DNA of 32,807 nt from Lachnospiraceae bacterium (GCA_017428265.1 JAFRRD010000003.1:1-32807), one strand, 5' to 3'. Counted from the stretch's first letter, positions 1-8,411 are shown. Program-made: numbers and translations. Notes: generated from the letters alone by a model not told the origin.

Positions 1-17
1 ATCAAACTATCATGTTG
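1..17 (-). rRNA. rrs: 16S rRNA, 5' end only (cut by window edge)
   Basis: The minus strand runs into the left edge reading ATGATAGTTTGAT, which matches the conserved 16S start (GAGAGTTTGATCCTGGCTCAG in most bacteria). By E. coli numbering position 1 of the window is U17 and position 17 is nucleotide 1. The upstream minus-strand sequence has the build of an rRNA leader and promoter, which supports the call even though only 17 nt are present. Base 9 is U here where G is usual. Confidence 0.85.
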
Positions 18-201
18 AAAATTGATCACAGACTAAGAATCCATTGCTGACTTCTCTGTCCGTTATTTACCTTTGTTTTAGGTCGTTTTTTTCGTTCCTT
101 GAAATTTCTCCCTCCCGGTCCGAAGACCGTTCGGAAATGGAATTTTCAGGGTTGGATTACATCATTTAATTGTCAAAGTGCGGCCGCCTTTTCGAGGCGC
201 A
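18..201 (-). other. rRNA operon leader with boxA-like element
   Basis: Transcribed leader between the rRNA promoter and 16S. It contains a small hairpin (CGCC/GGCG arms near 185-198) followed at 163-180 by ACTTTGACAATTAAATGA, a placement and sequence similar to the antitermination element that precedes 16S in many Firmicutes. A second inverted repeat, CCGAACGGTCTTCGG as read on the minus strand, lies near 119-133. No protein gene is visible. Confidence 0.7.
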
Positions 202-207
202 TTGAGT

Positions 208-236
208 ACTCTATCACGTTGCTCCGCCCTTGTCAA
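208..236 (-). promoter_or_regulatory. rRNA operon promoter with A-tract UP element
   Basis: Minus-strand TTGACA (231-236), 17 nt spacer, TAGAGT (208-213). Upstream (about 237-270) are phased A and T tracts resembling an UP element, as expected of a strong rRNA promoter. Confidence 0.8.
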
Positions 237-292
237 CGACTTTTTTGACCTTTTTTAAAAAGTTTTTTTGCCTTGTGGAGGAGCGTCCGTCA

Positions 293-320
293 GACCACAA
301 AATATAGTGGTCGGTTTTTT
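293..320 (+). terminator. Plus-strand hairpin with T6 tail
   Basis: GACCAC (293-298) and GTGGTC (307-312) form a stem followed by GG and six T on the plus strand. No plus-strand gene precedes it, so it may block antisense transcription entering the 387-3014 gene, or be incidental. Confidence 0.4.
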
Positions 321-330
321 GGAGAATCAA

Positions 331-359
331 ACAGGCAGGGGTTTTCAGCCCCTGCCTGT
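331..359 (-). terminator. Terminator after TPR/charged-repeat gene
   Basis: Perfect 11-bp stem ACAGGCAGGGG / CCCCTGCCTGT with a short loop, followed on the minus strand by TTTGATT. It lies just past the stop at 387 and separates the dnaX-recR operon from the rRNA promoter. Confidence 0.75.
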
Positions 360-386
360 CGTACCGTTTCCTCTGTTCCGAACGGA

Positions 387-3014
387 TCAGACGATGTATT
401 TGGTCTTCAGGATCAGGCAGCCTTCCTTATTATATCTGCGGGCGAACAGGCCTCCCTTTTTCTCGGAAAGATCCGCCGCCGCTTCGATGATGTTCTCGGC
501 TTCCTCTTTGGTCAGGGCCGTGCCCTCGGCCACGCGGTATTCGGCCGCGCTCATGAGCGCTTCCTCGCCGTCCTCTTCCAGGACGCAGTCGATCGAGGTC
601 AGATAATTCTTGGCGTAGGTCACGAAGCTTTCCGGAACCATGCTGCCGGGAATGGAGAGCGCTCTCCGGCGCAGGGCTTCTTTCTCGTCTTCCGGTTTCG
701 CAAAGGCTTCGGAGACGATCTCGCGTTCTTCCTTTTCGGCCTTCGCAGCCACCGCGGCTGCAGCGCCGGCGGCCGTTCCGACAGCAGCGGCGGCTTCTTC
801 AGCCCTGGCTTCAACGGCCTCGGTCTTTTTTTCGACAGCTTCTTTTACGGCCTCCGCCTTCTCTTCGACGGTTTCCTTCACTTCTTCGAATGCCCCGCCG
901 AGGTCTTCGAACGCTTCCTCCGCCTTCACTTCGGCTGCGGCAGCCGTTTCCGCTGCAGCTTCGGTCTTTTCTTCAACCGCCTTTTTCGCCTCTTCGAGGA
1001 TATCCTTCGCGCTTTCCGCCTTCTCTTCGACGGCTTCCTTTACTTCTTCGACCTTTTCTTCAACGGTCTCCTTGATTTCCTCAGCCTTGGTCTCGACAGC
1101 CTCGACCTTCTCTTCGGCAGCTTCTTTTTCTTCTTCAACCGTCTCTTCGGCGGTCTCTTTGATTTCCTCAGCCTTGGCTTCGGCGGCTTCGACCTTCTCT
1201 TCGGCAGCTTCTTTTACTTCTTCGGCCTTCTCTTCGACGGCTTCCCGGACTTCTTCAGTCTTTTCTTCGACAACTTCCCGGACTTCTTCGGTCTTCTCCT
1301 CAAGGGCTTCGCCGAGCTCATTGGTCTTGCCTTCGACCGCCACGATCACGGCTTCGACTTCCTGCTGTGCGGCTTCGGCGGTCTCTTCGACGGCAGCCTT
1401 GACTTCCTCATCCTTCTCTTCAACTTTCTCTTCGGCCTTCTCCGCCGCTTCCTCCTGCGCCTTGAAGAAATCCTCAATGGTCTCCTGGCGGTAGTCGTCG
1501 TCATTTTCGGGAAGGATGACCGCGGGTTCCGGAAGGACAGGAGCAGCCTCGGCGACCGCTTCGGCAGCCGTTTCTGCAGCCGCTTCAACAGCGCTTTCGG
1601 AAGCTGCAGCCGTTTCTGCGGCTCCGGCAGCAAGTCCGGCAGCGGCAGCGGCGGCCACGGCGGCCTCTTCGGCCACGACGCCCTTGTCGAACTTCACGGT
1701 ATCGGACACGGCAGCCCGTTCATCCAGCACCGATTCGTCATTTTCACCGAGCGCCGCCTTGACCTGCGGCACGATCTCCTTGGTGGTCCCGCCGAGATCC
1801 ACTGCCGGCTCATCATCCGCCACGGCATCCAGATCCAGTTTCAGTTCGGAGGCTTCGGGTACGCCGGTGTCGATCTCCGGCAGTTCGTCCTCCTTGATGA
1901 TGGCGCCGAGCCTGTTGTCCAGATAAGCCAATTCGGTAGGCGTATCGGTCAGGGCAAAGACCGTCGCCGTATCGGCCTCCTTGACATAAGCCAGGATGTC
2001 CCGGAGAAGATCATCCGTAAGAGCCGAAGCGCCGTCCACGATCAGGTCCTTTCCGGAAATGTGCGGGCGGGAAGCCTCCAGGCCCAGCTTGTTGAACTTG
2101 AGCGCCGGAATGCGGGTGACCGCCATGTCGGTACCGGCCTTCTCATGATAGGCATTCAGGCGACCGAGGATCTGCGGGACAGCCTGCTCCAGGTTATCCG
2201 CTCCGACAAAGAGGATCCTCTCGCGCCAGGCATCGGACTTCGGTTCGGGAAGCAGCGGGCCTCCGGCGGGCTTTTCTTCCGCCTGCTCTGTTTCGTCTTC
2301 AGGCTCCTCATCCTCCGATCCGGATCCGTCCGCTGCCGGCTCTTCAACAGCCTTATCCTTTTCTCTGTATTCGGCCGCGACCTCCTGATAGCGCTGTTCA
2401 TAGAACTCACGGTTGTCCAGCTTGTCCTGCTGCTCGGCGCTGAGCGGCGCATATTTGCCCTTCAGCTTCAGGGCCGCATCCACATATTCACCGACGCTGA
2501 ACCAGAGGATGATCTCGTCGCAGAGTTTCACGCAGGCATCACCGAGGCCGGCTTCGTCATACAGTTCCGCCAGACGCAGGGCCCATTCCTCCTCGAATTC
2601 GTACTTTCTGTATGTTTCAAGGATCGCGATGCGCTTGTCCAGCGATTCCCCCTTAAGTTCCGCAAGCAGATAGCGCAGAAGGTAACGGCCGTTTTCCTCG
2701 GGCGCCTCCTGCAGATACATTTCATAATAATTCTGCGCCAGTTCCACGTCGCGGTCGGCGATCGCCAGGCCGGTCAGTTTATAGAGGATCCGCTTGCCGA
2801 CGGCCGACTCGTCGTAGGCCATCTGCAGCAGTTCGATCGCGCCTTTATAGTCACGGATGCGCTCATAGGCCGCCGCCGTGATGGTCAGCAGACGGACCGA
2901 ATGGACCTCTTCCCAGTCCACGGTCTCGGCGATCTTCACCGCCGCCGCGTATTCGCCCTTCTTGACCAGTTTCTGGATCTTTTCCGCTTTGACATTGTAG
3001 GTGTACTTATCCAT
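387..3014 (-). CDS. TPR-like protein with long Glu/Ala/Lys 11-mer repeat tract
   Basis: 875 aa, last gene of the dnaX-ybaB-recR run, 12 nt after recR, with SD AGGAGA before the ATG. Residues 1-200 are helical repeats of TPR type (aromatic/Ala-rich helix pairs), and residues 220-250 are acidic. About 255-375 form a compact alpha/beta region (LFVGADNLEQAV, DLIVDGASAL) with no visible P-loop. About 430-510 are Ala-rich and 520-760 are an almost pure E/A/K/V tract with an 11-residue rhythm (VEEKTEEVREV, VEEKAEEVKEA), predicted as a long single helix or coiled coil. The last 110 residues look globular. There is no signal peptide or membrane segment, so it is probably cytoplasmic. The 11-mer rhythm resembles LEA group 3 or apolipoprotein helices. 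I do not recognise a named family and assign no function. Confidence 0.85.
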   Translation of the reverse strand: MDKYTYNVKAEKIQKLVKKGEYAAAVKIAETVDWEEVHSVRLLTITAAAYERIRDYKGAIELLQMAYDESAVGKRILYKLTGLAIADRDVELAQNYYEMYLQEAPEENGRYLLRYLLAELKGESLDKRIAILETYRKYEFEEEWALRLAELYDEAGLGDACVKLCDEIILWFSVGEYVDAALKLKGKYAPLSAEQQDKLDNREFYEQRYQEVAAEYREKDKAVEEPAADGSGSEDEEPEDETEQAEEKPAGGPLLPEPKSDAWRERILFVGADNLEQAVPQILGRLNAYHEKAGTDMAVTRIPALKFNKLGLEASRPHISGKDLIVDGASALTDDLLRDILAYVKEADTATVFALTDTPTELAYLDNRLGAIIKEDELPEIDTGVPEASELKLDLDAVADDEPAVDLGGTTKEIVPQVKAALGENDESVLDERAAVSDTVKFDKGVVAEEAAVAAAAAAGLAAGAAETAAASESAVEAAAETAAEAVAEAAPVLPEPAVILPENDDDYRQETIEDFFKAQEEAAEKAEEKVEEKDEEVKAAVEETAEAAQQEVEAVIVAVEGKTNELGEALEEKTEEVREVVEEKTEEVREAVEEKAEEVKEAAEEKVEAAEAKAEEIKETAEETVEEEKEAAEEKVEAVETKAEEIKETVEEKVEEVKEAVEEKAESAKDILEEAKKAVEEKTEAAAETAAAAEVKAEEAFEDLGGAFEEVKETVEEKAEAVKEAVEKKTEAVEARAEEAAAAVGTAAGAAAAVAAKAEKEEREIVSEAFAKPEDEKEALRRRALSIPGSMVPESFVTYAKNYLTSIDCVLEEDGEEALMSAAEYRVAEGTALTKEEAENIIEAAADLSEKKGGLFARRYNKEGCLILKTKYIV

Positions 3015-3026
3015 GGTATTCTCCTG

Positions 3027-3626
3027 TTACAGCGCCCGCCGGCCTTCAAGGGCACGGAGCAGGGTGACTTCGTCTATATATTCCAGATCGCCGCCGACCG
3101 GCACGCCGCTCGCGATGCGGCTCGTCAGGATGCCGGTGGGTTTGATCAGCTTGCTGATGTACATGGCGGTGGTCTCACCCTCCAGTGTGGAGTTCGTGGC
3201 GATGATCACCTCCCGGACATCTTCGGTCTGGAGGCGCTGCATGAGTTCCTTCAGCCGGATGTCCGACGGGCCGATGCCGAGTGCCGGGGAAATGCATCCG
3301 TGCAGCACGTGGTAGAGGCCGTGATATTTGCCGGTCCGTTCGTAGGCAGCCAGGTCGCGGGGGTTCTCGACCACCATGATCTGGCTCTGGTCGCGGGCAG
3401 AGCTCCGGCAGATGGGGCAGAACTCCTCATCCGTCAGCGTCTGGCAGCGTTTGCAGAAACGCACGTTCTTCTTGGCGTTCGTGATGCTGTCCGCGAGCTG
3501 TACGACATTTTCCTCCGGCATGCTGATGATATGAAAGGCCAGCCGCGCTGCGGTCTTCGCCCCCACGCCCGGCAGGCGGGAGAGTTCCTCCACCAACGAC
3601 TGGATATGGCTGCTGAAATAGTCCAT
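3027..3626 (-). CDS. recR: Recombination mediator protein RecR
   Basis: 199 aa, normal full length for RecR, which works with RecF/RecO to load RecA at gaps and breaks. A helix-hairpin-helix lies at about residues 12-35 (LSRLPGVGAKTAARLAFH). A four-cysteine zinc finger follows (C58, C61, C70, C73), and then a Toprim domain at about 80-175 opening with VVENPRDLAAYE, whose Glu is the conserved acidic residue. The gene starts directly after the ybaB stop with no strong SD of its own, so translation is probably coupled. The dnaX-ybaB-recR order is the standard bacterial arrangement. Confidence 0.97.
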   Translation of the reverse strand: MDYFSSHIQSLVEELSRLPGVGAKTAARLAFHIISMPEENVVQLADSITNAKKNVRFCKRCQTLTDEEFCPICRSSARDQSQIMVVENPRDLAAYERTGKYHGLYHVLHGCISPALGIGPSDIRLKELMQRLQTEDVREVIIATNSTLEGETTAMYISKLIKPTGILTSRIASGVPVGGDLEYIDEVTLLRALEGRRAL

Positions 3627-3959
3627 TTAGAATCCGAATCCTCCGGTCAGGCCGCCCATAGCGCTCTGCTTTTCGGAAGAGACCTTCCTTAAGGCCTCGT
3701 TGAACGCGGCCACGAGCAGATCCTGCAGCATCTCAACGTCGTCCGGATCCACGATCTCGGGCTTGAGCGTCACCGCCTTGACGACGTTGGCACCGGAAAT
3801 GACAAGCTCCACGGCACCGCCGCCGGCCGTCACCGTGTATTCCTTCTCCTCCAGTTCCTTCTGCATCTCCTCCATCTGACGCTGCATGCGCTGGGCCTGC
3901 TTCATCAGATTGTTCATGTTGCCGGGCATGCCGCCCTGAAATCCGCCGTGTTTTGCCAT
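3627..3959 (-). CDS. ybaB: YbaB/EbfC family nucleoid-associated protein
   Basis: 110 aa. The family forms small dimeric DNA-binding proteins, nearly always encoded between dnaX and recR. The N-terminus is Gly/Met/Gln-rich (GGFQGGMPGNMNNLMKQAQR), followed by a charged helix (MQRQMEEMQKELEEKEY). Next is the TVTAGGGAVELVISG strand pair and a KPEIVDPDDVEMLQDLLVAAFNEA helix, all typical. It starts 2 nt after the dnaX stop and abuts recR, so it is part of the same transcript. Confidence 0.95.
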   Translation of the reverse strand: MAKHGGFQGGMPGNMNNLMKQAQRMQRQMEEMQKELEEKEYTVTAGGGAVELVISGANVVKAVTLKPEIVDPDDVEMLQDLLVAAFNEALRKVSSEKQSAMGGLTGGFGF

Positions 3960-3961
3960 GA

Positions 3962-5539
3962 TCAGTCCTCCGTCTCTATATCCATGGGAATGGCCGCCAG
4001 ATCCTCGTCCGTGACGAAGCGGGGCTTTTCTTCTCTGCTGCCCGCCGTGCGCACGTCAAAGCTCACAGCCTTTCCGTAATCTTTTGCGAGCGCCGCTTCC
4101 AGAAGGGAAACGGTCTCAAACCGTACTGCCGCGTTGTATTTGAAGCGATCCTTGAACACGATGCTCATCACGCCGCCGTCCTTCGGCTCGATCCAGGCCT
4201 CCTCGAGGGGCCACGCGGCCTGGCGCGGGAGCCGCCGCACGACCTGCCGCCAGCGGCCCTTGATCTCCTTTAAGGTCTCCCAGTCCGCCTTGCTGATGAC
4301 GCGCGCGGGCGCTTTTTCCTCTTCTTCGGCCCTGGCTTCCGGCTTTCCGCCGGCAGCTGACGCCGGCGCCTGCACGGTGAATGCACCGTTTTTCAGTTTC
4401 TGCTCCAGGTCCAGCACGCGGGCTGCCAGGCCGGAAATGTCGCTTTCCATGGCCGGCCGCGTCGCCTTGATCGCCGCCACCTCGAGCAGCACCCTCTTGT
4501 CCGCCGCCGTCCGCATATCATTATATACGGAAGAAAAGAGGCGGATCAGGCGCATGAGATCGCTCGGATCGGTCATTTTCGCCTCGGTCGCCAGACGCTG
4601 CCAGTCCTCCTCGGACATTTCCAGAAGATCGCTCGTCGCGTCTGCCGTCATGAGCAGCAAAAGGTTCCGCAGGTACCAGATGAAGTCCTGCACTAACTGC
4701 CCGAGCTCGCGGCCTTCCATGCGCACCGCCTCGATGACGGCGAGCGCCTCGTCCGTGTCGTCGGCCAGCATCGCGCGCAGGAAGCGGGAAAGCATGTCGC
4801 TGTCCACGGTCCCGAGCGCCTCAAGGGCTTTTTCGTAGGTAAGCACGCCCTGTCCGCGGAAGGCGACGCACTGGTCCAGCAGGCTGATCGCGTCGCGCAT
4901 GCCGCCGTCGGCTTTCCGCGCGATGTAGGACAGCGCCCGGTCTTCGGCCTCGATACCTTCGCCTGCCGCCAGTTCCTTCAGCCGCCCGATGATGTCCCCG
5001 GTCGTGATCCGGCGGAAATCATAGCGCTGGCAGCGCGACAGCACGGTCAGCGGGATCTTGTGCGGCTCGGTGGTCGCCAGGATGAAGATCACGTATTCCG
5101 GCGGCTCCTCCAGCGTCTTCAGCAGGGCGTTGAACGCGCCGGTCGAGAGCATGTGCACTTCGTCGATGATGTAGACGCGGTAGCGGCCTTCCGCCGGGCG
5201 GTACTGCACCTCGTCGCGGATCTCGCGGATGTTGTCCACGCCGTTGTTGGAGGCGGCGTCGATCTCGATCACATTGACCGAATTGCCCTCGTCCACCGCG
5301 CGGCACATCGCACATTTCCCGCAAGGCTCGCCGTGTTCAGGATGCTCGCAATTGACCGCCTTCGCGAAGATCTTGGCCACGGAGGTCTTGCCGGTGCCGC
5401 GCGAACCGCAGAACAAATAGGCGTGCCCGATACGGCCCGTTTCGATCTGATTGCGGAGTGTTTCGACGATGGCTTCCTGGCCTCTGACCTCGTCAAAGGC
5501 GGCGGGGCGCCATTTCCGGTAAAGTGCTACGTATGCCAT
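3962..5539 (-). CDS. dnaX: DNA polymerase III subunit gamma/tau
   Basis: 525 aa. Clamp-loader AAA+ ATPase of the replisome. Walker A is GSRGTGKT (45-52) and the zinc module is C64, C73, C76, C79. Walker B is IIDEVH (124-129), sensor 1 is in ILATTEPHKIP and the arginine finger is SRC (168-170). Residues 225-365 are the oligomerisation domain. A shorter tau-like tail follows, with a linker rich in Ala and Glu and a domain IV/V-like end from about 415. I saw no obvious A-AAA-AAG slippery site for a separate gamma product. Its own promoter and a leader hairpin lie upstream. SRP RNA just before dnaX is a recurrent Firmicutes arrangement. Confidence 0.97.
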   Translation of the reverse strand: MAYVALYRKWRPAAFDEVRGQEAIVETLRNQIETGRIGHAYLFCGSRGTGKTSVAKIFAKAVNCEHPEHGEPCGKCAMCRAVDEGNSVNVIEIDAASNNGVDNIREIRDEVQYRPAEGRYRVYIIDEVHMLSTGAFNALLKTLEEPPEYVIFILATTEPHKIPLTVLSRCQRYDFRRITTGDIIGRLKELAAGEGIEAEDRALSYIARKADGGMRDAISLLDQCVAFRGQGVLTYEKALEALGTVDSDMLSRFLRAMLADDTDEALAVIEAVRMEGRELGQLVQDFIWYLRNLLLLMTADATSDLLEMSEEDWQRLATEAKMTDPSDLMRLIRLFSSVYNDMRTAADKRVLLEVAAIKATRPAMESDISGLAARVLDLEQKLKNGAFTVQAPASAAGGKPEARAEEEEKAPARVISKADWETLKEIKGRWRQVVRRLPRQAAWPLEEAWIEPKDGGVMSIVFKDRFKYNAAVRFETVSLLEAALAKDYGKAVSFDVRTAGSREEKPRFVTDEDLAAIPMDIETED

Positions 5540-5585
5540 GGATTAGACTGTCCGTTTCCCTTCGCGCTTTAGTCAACAGAAAACA

Positions 5586-5602
5586 GGTCTTCCGAAAAGA
5601 CC
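5586..5602 (-). promoter_or_regulatory. Hairpin in dnaX leader
   Basis: GGTCTT ttcgg AAGACC stem-loop in the untranslated leader, followed on the minus strand by TGTTTTCTG. The tail is T-rich but broken, so it could be a weak attenuator or just a stabilising 5' hairpin. Confidence 0.4.
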
Positions 5603-5611
5603 TTTGGAATT

Positions 5612-5640
5612 ATGATAGCATATCAGCCGCCACTCCGCAA
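5612..5640 (-). promoter_or_regulatory. dnaX operon promoter
   Basis: Minus-strand TTGCGG (5635-5640), 17 nt spacer, TATCAT (5612-5617). It begins right after the SRP RNA terminator T-run and would transcribe dnaX-ybaB-recR and the TPR gene. Confidence 0.6.
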
Positions 5641-5641
5641 T

Positions 5642-5673
5642 AAAAAACCGACATTTCCTTGACGGAAATGTCG
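5642..5673 (-). terminator. SRP RNA terminator
   Basis: 10-bp perfect stem CGACATTTCC / GGAAATGTCG with a 5-nt loop, then GTTTTTT on the minus strand. Confidence 0.9.
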
Positions 5674-5674
5674 A

Positions 5675-5931
5675 TGAAAAGATCCGCGCGCCTCCGTTCG
5701 AAACAAACAGCGGCTGCCGCGGCGCCAGGCACCCTTACGGCACCCAGAGAGGCTGTTTAGTGCTGCTTCGTCCCCGACCTGACACGGTTCGCAGTTCTCT
5801 GTCGCGTAAGACCAGACGCCGTAACCCGGCACATCCGCCGCCTGTCCCTCCGGGAGGCATCACCCCTGCATCGCTTCAGGTACAAGGCACGCTGCGGCCC
5901 CGGCTGCGCGGAAAGGTGAAATCTTGGTTAC
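5675..5931 (-). ncRNA. ffs: Signal recognition particle RNA, large (Alu-containing) bacterial type
   Basis: The minus strand carries the S-domain signature GTGTCAGGTCGGGGACGAAG followed by CAGC, near 5757-5788, with the returning strand GGTGCCGTAAGGGTGCCTGG at about 5727-5746. At the 5' side there is an Alu-like segment, TGCCTTGTACCTGAAGCG (about 5872-5889), and GGGTGATGCCTCC. Terminal pairing AAGAT...CCGCGC with GCGCGGATCTT closes the molecule. It is about 260 nt long, framed by a consensus promoter and a strong terminator. The RNA scaffolds Ffh for cotranslational targeting. The exact ends are estimates from promoter position and pairing. Confidence 0.9.
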
Positions 5932-5937
5932 CGACCC

Positions 5938-5966
5938 ATTATAGTCGGCGGCGCCCTGCCTGTCAA
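5938..5966 (-). promoter_or_regulatory. SRP RNA promoter (full consensus)
   Basis: TTGACA (5961-5966), exactly 17 nt, TATAAT (5938-5943) on the minus strand. The TGA stop of the upstream 801-aa gene (5963-5965) lies inside the -35 box. Confidence 0.9.
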
Positions 5967-8368
5967 TCGGTAAAGACGCGCAAATAATTGTCGTCGCGGA
6001 GGATGGCTTCTTCGACCTCCCCCAGCGGGATGCGGGAAGATTCTCCGGACACGGAATCGTATACAAGAACATTCTGCCGGTCGCAGCCGATGATCCAGAC
6101 CTCGCCGTGATCCGGCCCGGTCCAGCGGATCGGGATGCCGGCATCAAGGAAATACTGGAGGTTCCGGAATGAGGCGCCGTGAAGGTCCAGGCTCTGCGGA
6201 AGGTCCGTACGGATGGCACCCGGCGAGACCTCTACCTTGTTTTTCCTGACCGACCAGCACCAGACAAGACGTCCGGTCGCGGCATCGATCACATAGCCGT
6301 AGTCAGGCGCGGCTGCCGCAATGGCCTTGCCCGCCGTCTCAAAAGCACCGAGATAATTCCCGCCGCTCCAGGCGTAACAGCCCGTAAAGGCATCGCCGCT
6401 GCCCGCCGGCGGCAGGCGCCTGCCTTCACGCAGGACGGGTCCCGACCGCAGCGTAAGATCCACGTAGGACGGCAGTTTGCTCATCGCGAGCATCGTGACC
6501 CGCTTCAGCGTCTCGTGCTTATACGTGCTTACCGATGCGGCAGACGTCTTCACGTCGCTGTCGCTGCGCAGCAGGACGTCGTCCTCCTTTGCCGTATAGC
6601 CGACGTCCTCTTTCAGGGCATAGCAGTGAACAATGATCTTCTCGCTGTCTATTTCGATGCCGCTGATCCAGGTTCCCGGGAAAGAATAGTTCATGATGCT
6701 GTTCAGATCTTCATCAAAGATCTCCAGCGCGTAAAAAGGATATCTTCCGCCGGCACCGTCATCCAGCGGCTGGCTGGCGCGCTTCCCGCAGCCGACGATG
6801 AGATCGTTCCGGATGAAGCCCAGGGTGCGGATGAATTCATCTTCTCCGGCCTCCAGCACCGGACCCGTCCCGGTTTTCAGGTCCATGACGTGGACCGCTC
6901 CGGGGAAGGTCCTGTCGCTTCCCGACTGCCAGGCGAACAGCGTCCTGTCGTCGCTCTGTACCAGGCTGTCGAATTCACTGCGGCTGACCAGGACCGCGGT
7001 CTCGCCCGAAGTCAGGTCGACGGCGGTGATCTGCCGGTTCATGCAGAAGTAGAGGAAATGTCCGCCGCCCCGCGCAAAGAGCTGCTCGACGTCACGCTCG
7101 GCCATCTCCGGCGATTTGTCCGAAGCGATCGCAATGATCTCCGTCAGTGTCCCTTCATTCGGATCGAAGGTATAGCAGACGGCGCCGGACATGCCCTCGC
7201 GGCTGCCGCCGTTCATATAGCCGCTGACGACGAATTCGATCTGCCCGCTCTCTTTGTCCACGGACATGATGCGGATGCTGCAGTCCGACTGCAGGGTCCT
7301 GAGTTCGTGCTCGCCCCGGCGGCGGAAGGAGAAAATGCGGGTCAGGGTATCGGTCCTGCGGTCGCAGCACCACAGATCGCCGTTCACCGTAAATGCCGTG
7401 AGATCGCCTGCGGTGACCGCCTCGGCCGAGCCTTCCTCCTGAATGCCGAAGAGGAAGCCCTTCGCGCTCACGGTATCTTCGTTCGCTTCCCAGACCTGGT
7501 TCGTGTGCCGCTCATATTCGAGCAGATACATCGCTTCTCGGTTTTTCTGCAGCGTCATGGTCTCCCGGCAGCGCAGCACGGCGGGCTGCATCCTGCCGAT
7601 GCGCACCTGTGCAAGATAATCGAAGCGGAAATAGCCGTAAGTGCCGTGTACGGCCTGGACCGTCATCCAGGTCTGCGAAGACTGGGTCACGCCCGAATCG
7701 CCCCACGATACCTGATCGAGGGAGCAGTGGATATCCACATAGGCCAGCGTGCCGCGGTCCGCCTGATCGTTCGGCTCCAGCTTCGCCGCATAGCCGGCGG
7801 CAGCCTCCTTGTCGAACTGAGCGTCGTGGAAGGCCAGGGCATATTCGGTGAGTGCCTCAAGATTTTCCGCGCTCACCTTGCGGATGCGGGTATAGTAGCG
7901 GCCCGTGATGTCCTCCATCTCGACCGTGAAGCGCAGCCGGTAATAGGTCTCGTCCTCGTAAAGGTCCTGCAGGGAAAGGCTGAAGCTGCATTCGCTGCGG
8001 CTGCCTTGGAGGACGGAGGTGCTGCCCCGCTCGATGAGGCGGCCGCCCGCTTCGTCGCGGACCTCCCAGGAGACCGATTTCGGCACGACGGCGCCGTCCA
8101 GCAGAGTCACCGTCATGTCAAGACTGTCCGCGAAGGGATAGACGCTGTCGGCAAGGCTCGCCGCGTCCATGTCCTCCGTATAGCCGTACAGCGGATTGAT
8201 GAGCCGGTCCCCGAAAGAAGCGCACAGTACGGGAAGGGAAGCCGCGGTCATCGCGCTTCCCCCGTCCTCAGCCTGCGTCTTTTCCTCCGGCGCGCCGATC
8301 ATGCCGATCGCAAACGCCAGAACAAAGACCGCAGCCAGTATGATCAGTTTCTTCCTGCCTGTGCTCAT
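5963..8368 (-). CDS. Large exported/membrane-anchored protein of unknown function
   Basis: 801 aa. Residues 1-5 are basic and 7-24 form one hydrophobic segment (LIILAAVFVLAFAIGMIG), so the protein is probably anchored with the bulk outside the cell. The remainder is beta-rich. It holds many short strand pairs ending in polar turns and repeated motifs such as TADLTAFTVNGDLWCCDRRT and DLTSGETAVLVSRSE that look like blades of a beta-propeller around residues 270-780. No catalytic motif is recognised. It follows the dCMP deaminase gene by 43 nt with SD GAGGA and is the last gene of that operon. Its stop codon is embedded in the SRP RNA promoter. I know of no named family and infer only a surface or sensor-like role. 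Confidence 0.85.
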   Translation of the reverse strand: MSTGRKKLIILAAVFVLAFAIGMIGAPEEKTQAEDGGSAMTAASLPVLCASFGDRLINPLYGYTEDMDAASLADSVYPFADSLDMTVTLLDGAVVPKSVSWEVRDEAGGRLIERGSTSVLQGSRSECSFSLSLQDLYEDETYYRLRFTVEMEDITGRYYTRIRKVSAENLEALTEYALAFHDAQFDKEAAAGYAAKLEPNDQADRGTLAYVDIHCSLDQVSWGDSGVTQSSQTWMTVQAVHGTYGYFRFDYLAQVRIGRMQPAVLRCRETMTLQKNREAMYLLEYERHTNQVWEANEDTVSAKGFLFGIQEEGSAEAVTAGDLTAFTVNGDLWCCDRRTDTLTRIFSFRRRGEHELRTLQSDCSIRIMSVDKESGQIEFVVSGYMNGGSREGMSGAVCYTFDPNEGTLTEIIAIASDKSPEMAERDVEQLFARGGGHFLYFCMNRQITAVDLTSGETAVLVSRSEFDSLVQSDDRTLFAWQSGSDRTFPGAVHVMDLKTGTGPVLEAGEDEFIRTLGFIRNDLIVGCGKRASQPLDDGAGGRYPFYALEIFDEDLNSIMNYSFPGTWISGIEIDSEKIIVHCYALKEDVGYTAKEDDVLLRSDSDVKTSAASVSTYKHETLKRVTMLAMSKLPSYVDLTLRSGPVLREGRRLPPAGSGDAFTGCYAWSGGNYLGAFETAGKAIAAAAPDYGYVIDAATGRLVWCWSVRKNKVEVSPGAIRTDLPQSLDLHGASFRNLQYFLDAGIPIRWTGPDHGEVWIIGCDRQNVLVYDSVSGESSRIPLGEVEEAILRDDNYLRVFTD

Positions 8369-8411
8369 GGATCCTCTGAGATATCTTGGTTAACCGTCCT
8401 GTCCGCCCGGT

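Noticed and set aside
1000-1320. CRISPR or tandem DNA repeat array in the TTCTTCGAC-rich region
   Set aside because: The periodicity follows the 11-residue protein repeat in one frame, has no spacers, and varies at the third codon position.
273-3692. Very long plus-strand open frame (about 1139 codons) opposite the TPR and recR genes
   Set aside because: Antisense shadow produced by the skewed Glu/Ala/Lys codons; Phe/Leu/Gly-rich translation with no family resemblance, while the minus strand encodes RecR and a coherent repeat protein with good SD sites.
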